This document shows positions 63,512 through 64,000 of a DNA stretch of 64,000 nt, one piece after another. How positions within the stretch are numbered: position 1 is the stretch's first letter; every line of letters begins with the position of its first letter. The translations under genes were made by a program, and so were the position numbers. Origin of the DNA: Aeromicrobium sp. IC_218 (GTDB lineage Bacteria; Actinomycetota; Actinomycetes; Propionibacteriales; Nocardioidaceae); contig NZ_SJXM01000001.1 of the NCBI RefSeq assembly GCF_004336805.1, forward strand, positions 124,001 to 188,000, written 5' to 3'. A model generated the notes under the pieces. The model was not told the origin of the DNA. It saw only the letters and a list, made by a program, of their open reading frames with translations, and did no database searches.

Positions 63512-64000
63512 TCAGTCGAGGTGGTCGCGCACCAGCGACGCGGCGCCGCCGAGCGTCGGGCAGAACTCCACGCCGGTGGGCAGCTCGTGCTGCGCGGGGT
63601 CGCCCCATCCGGGGCCGCCGAGCACCACGTGCGGACGCGGGTCCAGGTTCCACAGCGGACGCCAGGGACCCAGGTGCAGCGGCTGGCGGGTGGACGCCCA
63701 CAGGAAGACCGCCTTGGACTCCAGCAGGCGGGCGGTCTCGGCGACCTCCTCCAGCGGCACGTAGGTGCCGAGGGTCGTGGACGCGATGCCGTTCTGCGCG
63801 AGCGCGGCCTGCAGGGCCAGCATGGGCAGCCAGTGCTCGTCGCGGCACGCGCTGGCCAGCAGCACGGCGCCGCCGCGGTCGGTGCGTGAGCGGGTCGCCC
63901 GCACGGCGCTGCCGAGCTCGACGGCGAGCTGCTGCGCGGCCAGGTGAGGCGCGGCGCGGGGGAGCGAGCCTTCCTTGCTGCGCCGTCCGATCTGGTCGAG
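63512..64000 (-). CDS. B12-binding-domain protein, probably MerR/CarH-like regulator (partial)
   Basis: The frame is open from base 64000, so the N-terminus is missing. About 162 residues remain. The visible part is a cobalamin-binding-like fold: VLLASACRDEHWLPMLALQAALAQNGIASTTLGTYVPLEEVAETARLLESKAVFLWAST, ending VLGGPGW..SLVRDHLD. In CarH/LitR-type photoreceptors the motif is Glu-x-x-His; here DEH-W-L stands in that position. A MerR DNA-binding domain would be expected upstream, outside the window. Confidence 0.7.
   Translation of the reverse strand, partial: LDQIGRRSKEGSLPRAAPHLAAQQLAVELGSAVRATRSRTDRGGAVLLASACRDEHWLPMLALQAALAQNGIASTTLGTYVPLEEVAETARLLESKAVFLWASTRQPLHLGPWRPLWNLDPRPHVVLGGPGWGDPAQHELPTGVEFCPTLGGAASLVRDHLD

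Overview
The window is about 73% G+C and reads as an ordinary chromosomal stretch of a proteasome-bearing actinomycete. Supporting signs are a WhiB-type iron-sulfur regulator, a Bpa/PafE-like proteasome activator ending in Gly-Met-Tyr-Leu, many GTG starts, ATGA/GTGA gene overlaps, and repeated TANNNT boxes 6-7 nt upstream of start codons, which point to leaderless transcripts. The overall gene set would suit the Nocardioidaceae (Nocardioides/Aeromicrobium type), but that placement is only my impression. There is no prophage, insertion sequence or CRISPR array.

Layout. 1-3.3 kb: the start of a 2,4-dienoyl-CoA reductase-like flavoenzyme, a small membrane protein, a PadR repressor with two visible operators, and an LtrA membrane protein. 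3.4-5.9 kb: a polar amino-acid ABC importer (lipoprotein, permease, ATPase). 5.9-10 kb: a flavin monooxygenase, an aldo/keto reductase, an alpha/beta hydrolase and a GAF-SpoIIE phosphatase. 10.2-11.3 kb: an acyl-CoA dehydrogenase. 11.5-19.2 kb: the complete potassium operon kdpABCDE, preceded by a one-helix peptide and a likely KdpE direct repeat. 19.3-23.7 kb: a MerR regulator divergent from a thiolase and a FadB-type multifunctional enzyme (beta-oxidation). The acyl-CoA dehydrogenase and thiolase promoters share the motif TGACA-N7-TGTCA. 24.1-27.7 kb: a siderophore-type ABC importer behind a good IdeR/DtxR box, then a MOSC protein.

28-33.6 kb: an ECF42 sigma factor with its DGPF/YCII partner and an autoregulatory-looking promoter, a mutarotase-like protein, a possible structured RNA, a secreted protein, and an XRE regulator facing a methionine aminopeptidase. 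33.7-42.7 kb: a large secreted amidase, membrane and NAD-binding proteins, a hydrolase/nitroreductase pair, and a conserved Rossmann protein of unknown role. 42.8-49.4 kb: a PAP2-lipid kinase fusion, serS, a Cof hydrolase, an SDR, the WhiB-HTH protein, Bpa and a quinone oxidoreductase. 49.5-56 kb: membrane glycosyltransferase and PAP2-like proteins, a nitrilase-family amidohydrolase and a secreted metallophosphoesterase. 56-58.9 kb: two tRNA-Ser genes, a repeat-rich stretch, several very small genes and an anti-sigma-type ATPase. 58.9-63.4 kb: dTDP-rhamnose synthesis genes (an RmlC-RmlD fusion, RmlB, RmlA) and UDP-glucose dehydrogenase. The window ends inside a B12-binding-domain regulator.

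I see no obviously new defence or biosynthetic system. The most interesting signals are regulatory: the ECF42 promoter, the XRE/aminopeptidase pair with tandem operators, the WhiB-HTH fusion next to Bpa, the shared fatty-acid operator, the kdp and IdeR boxes, a possible 230-nt structured RNA, and dispersed intergenic repeats.
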